A program made the translations under genes and the position numbers. DNA of 64,000 bases from Euryarchaeota archaeon UBA462 (lineage in GTDB: Archaea; Thermoplasmatota; Poseidoniia; Poseidoniales; Thalassarchaeaceae): assembly GCA_002506755.1 (NCBI GenBank), contig DAYD01000023.1, positions 49,517 through 113,516 on the forward strand, given 5' to 3'. This document shows positions 63,087-64,000 of this stretch, in pieces. Numbering within the stretch: position 1 is the stretch's first letter; every line of letters starts with the position of its first letter. Under the pieces are notes generated by a model. It was given only the letters and a program-made list of their open reading frames with translations, was not told where the DNA came from and searched no databases.

Positions 63087-63644
63087 TCACTCGTTGAATA
63101 ATATCCTGTTTATTTCGCCCAGACTACTTTTCCATGCCTCTTCCAAGATTAGATCGAATCTAAAATCCAACATCGTAGACCCATCCTTGGACTCAAGCAC
63201 GAATCCACCTAGTCCATCGGTATCTTCACCTAGATCAAAACCACTCTTTGACAGGGCGGACCTATCGGTCTTTACTGGCCTCATGATCATTTCTGACTTC
63301 ATGCCCGAGGCCTCCTTAACGAGTGTGTCGAGCATTTTCTTCCTACCTTCCATCTTTGGCGATCCAACCTCTTCTTTCGCTGACTCCCAGGTCGCCTCTA
63401 GCTCCTCTCTTCTCGCGATTAGGGCCCTTTTCTGATTAGCTTGCCTCGCGGAGGCAACTACCTCCACGGAGATTTGCTGACTTTCCCTCTCTGCTTTTGA
63501 GGAAGCCATGGAAGAGGTCATTTCTACCTCTCCTCGAGCCTTTTCTTCTATCTTTTTTGCTTCCGATTTGGCTTTTTCTAAGATGGCCTCGGCCTCCTCT
63601 CGTGCCTGTTTCGTAATCTCGGCTGCTAGCGTTTCAAGAGACAT
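63087..63644 (-). CDS. atpE: A/V-type ATP synthase subunit E
   Basis: Peripheral stalk subunit, 185 aa. N-terminal half is a charged coiled coil (AEITKQAREEAEAILEKAKSEAKKIEEKA), C-terminal half the globular head. Fits position between K and C. Divergent in primary sequence as usual for this family; call relies on coil, size and operon place. Confidence 0.88.
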   Translation of the reverse strand: MSLETLAAEITKQAREEAEAILEKAKSEAKKIEEKARGEVEMTSSMASSKAERESQQISVEVVASARQANQKRALIARREELEATWESAKEEVGSPKMEGRKKMLDTLVKEASGMKSEMIMRPVKTDRSALSKSGFDLGEDTDGLGGFVLESKDGSTMLDFRFDLILEEAWKSSLGEINRILFNE

Positions 63645-63684
63645 ATCCTATCCTCCTTTCTGATAACTTTTTTCCGCTTGTCAC

Positions 63685-63993
63685 TCAAAGCAGGAATATT
63701 GCTAGGAAACCGAATAGCACAATTGTCTCTGGAAGTGCCGTAAAGATAAGCCCATATGTGAACTTCTTTTCATCTTCTGCAATCATCCCTACTGCTGCTG
63801 CACCTATCGGACCCTGGCTCAAACCTGTTCCAATTCCTGCAAGTCCAAGCGCTAGGCCGGCCCCAATCATCTTGTATGCTGATACAGTTGACTCGTTGTC
63901 GACCTCTTGGGCCTGCACACCACTGGCCACCATTATTAGCGCCAGTAGAACCATCAACATGCTCATTCCTCTCATCATTTTTCTGTCATTCAT
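63685..63993 (-). CDS. atpK: A/V-type ATP synthase membrane rotor subunit K (c)
   Basis: Two-helix proteolipid of the rotor ring, 102 aa including an N-terminal hydrophobic segment (about 10-28) that looks like a signal sequence. TM1 is MIGAGLALGLAGIGTGLSQGPIGAAAV with Gln60; TM2 carries the ion-binding Glu89 followed by Thr90 (ALPETIVLFG). First operon gene visible; subunit I is expected beyond the right edge. Confidence 0.93.
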   Translation of the reverse strand: MNDRKMMRGMSMLMVLLALIMVASGVQAQEVDNESTVSAYKMIGAGLALGLAGIGTGLSQGPIGAAAVGMIAEDEKKFTYGLIFTALPETIVLFGFLAIFLL

Positions 63994-64000
63994 TTTTTTT

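Noticed and set aside
1..64000. CRISPR arrays, insertion sequences, integrase or phage genes
   Set aside because: No regularly spaced repeats, transposase or integrase motifs and no structural phage proteins were seen.

Overview
The window looks like a 64 kb piece of a compact marine planktonic euryarchaeal genome, most like Marine Group II / Ca. Poseidoniales. This placement is an inference from gene content; no search was run. The information-processing genes are archaeal: Orc1/Cdc6, PCNA, transcription factor S, Nop5 and fibrillarin, ABCE1/Rli1, Bud32, a TBP-like protein, an A/V-type ATP synthase operon, short archaeal triosephosphate isomerase, and a PPAT fused to a DUF359 dephospho-CoA kinase. 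Much of the metabolism is bacterial in type: succinyl-CoA synthetase, GlpX FBPase, class I FBP aldolase, PPK2, GrpE, MutM, crotonases and a BoxB-like di-iron oxygenase. Genes are tightly packed with frequent 4-bp ATGA/GTGA overlaps, GTG and TTG starts, and Shine-Dalgarno sequences of the GAGGTGA type. One tRNA (Gly, TCC) and one large structured non-coding RNA are visible. No IS element, CRISPR array or phage gene was seen.

Layout. 0-8.7 kb: end of bud32, XTP pyrophosphatase, a membrane protein, two crotonases, an aldehyde dehydrogenase, a small P-loop kinase, SixA-like phosphatase, PPK2, TPI and a sugar nucleotidyltransferase. 8.8-17.2 kb: sucCD, two adjacent head-to-head prenyl synthases, a divergent ABCE1, GrpE, a small membrane protein and a Rieske oxygenase. 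17.2-24.1 kb: a lipoprotein hydrolase, then a minus-strand run of enoyl-CoA hydratase, BoxB-like epoxidase, an unknown 187-aa protein and 3-hydroxyacyl-CoA dehydrogenase beside a geranylgeranyl-reductase-like flavoprotein. 24.2-27.2 kb: moaE, moaC, glpX and fba. 27.25-30.35 kb: two divergent winged-helix-like genes around an intergenic region with two palindromes. 30.37-30.68 kb: the structured RNA. 30.7-34.7 kb: CoA-synthesis fusion, membrane protein, cdc6 with a 400-bp AT-rich leader, MBL-fold hydrolase. 34.8-43.2 kb: CysJ-like reductase, AccC-like biotin carboxylase, PfkB kinase, a cytosolic/membrane unknown, a hotdog thioesterase, and an unknown / TBP-like / TatD-like three-gene run. 43.2-49.4 kb: tRNA-Gly, ABC exporter, mini-FGE membrane protein, transsulfuration enzyme, DUF1295 protein and glycosyltransferase. 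49.4-54.5 kb: pcn, tfs, nop5, fibrillarin, a DUF4190-like protein, mutM and an aquaporin. 54.5-64 kb: panE, a catalytically degenerate site-2-protease homologue, and the ATP synthase operon (transcribed K-E-C-F-A-B-D on the minus strand), which runs off the right edge.

The most interesting points are: a possible aerobic aromatic-CoA epoxidation route (BoxB-like protein with a full set of metal ligands plus beta-oxidation enzymes); an ABCE1 that has lost most of its Fe-S ligand cysteines; a TBP-like protein keeping only one of the DNA-kinking phenylalanines; a large unassigned RNA with long-range nested helices; and a divergent regulator pair flanking a 19-bp palindrome and an origin-recognition-box-like dyad.
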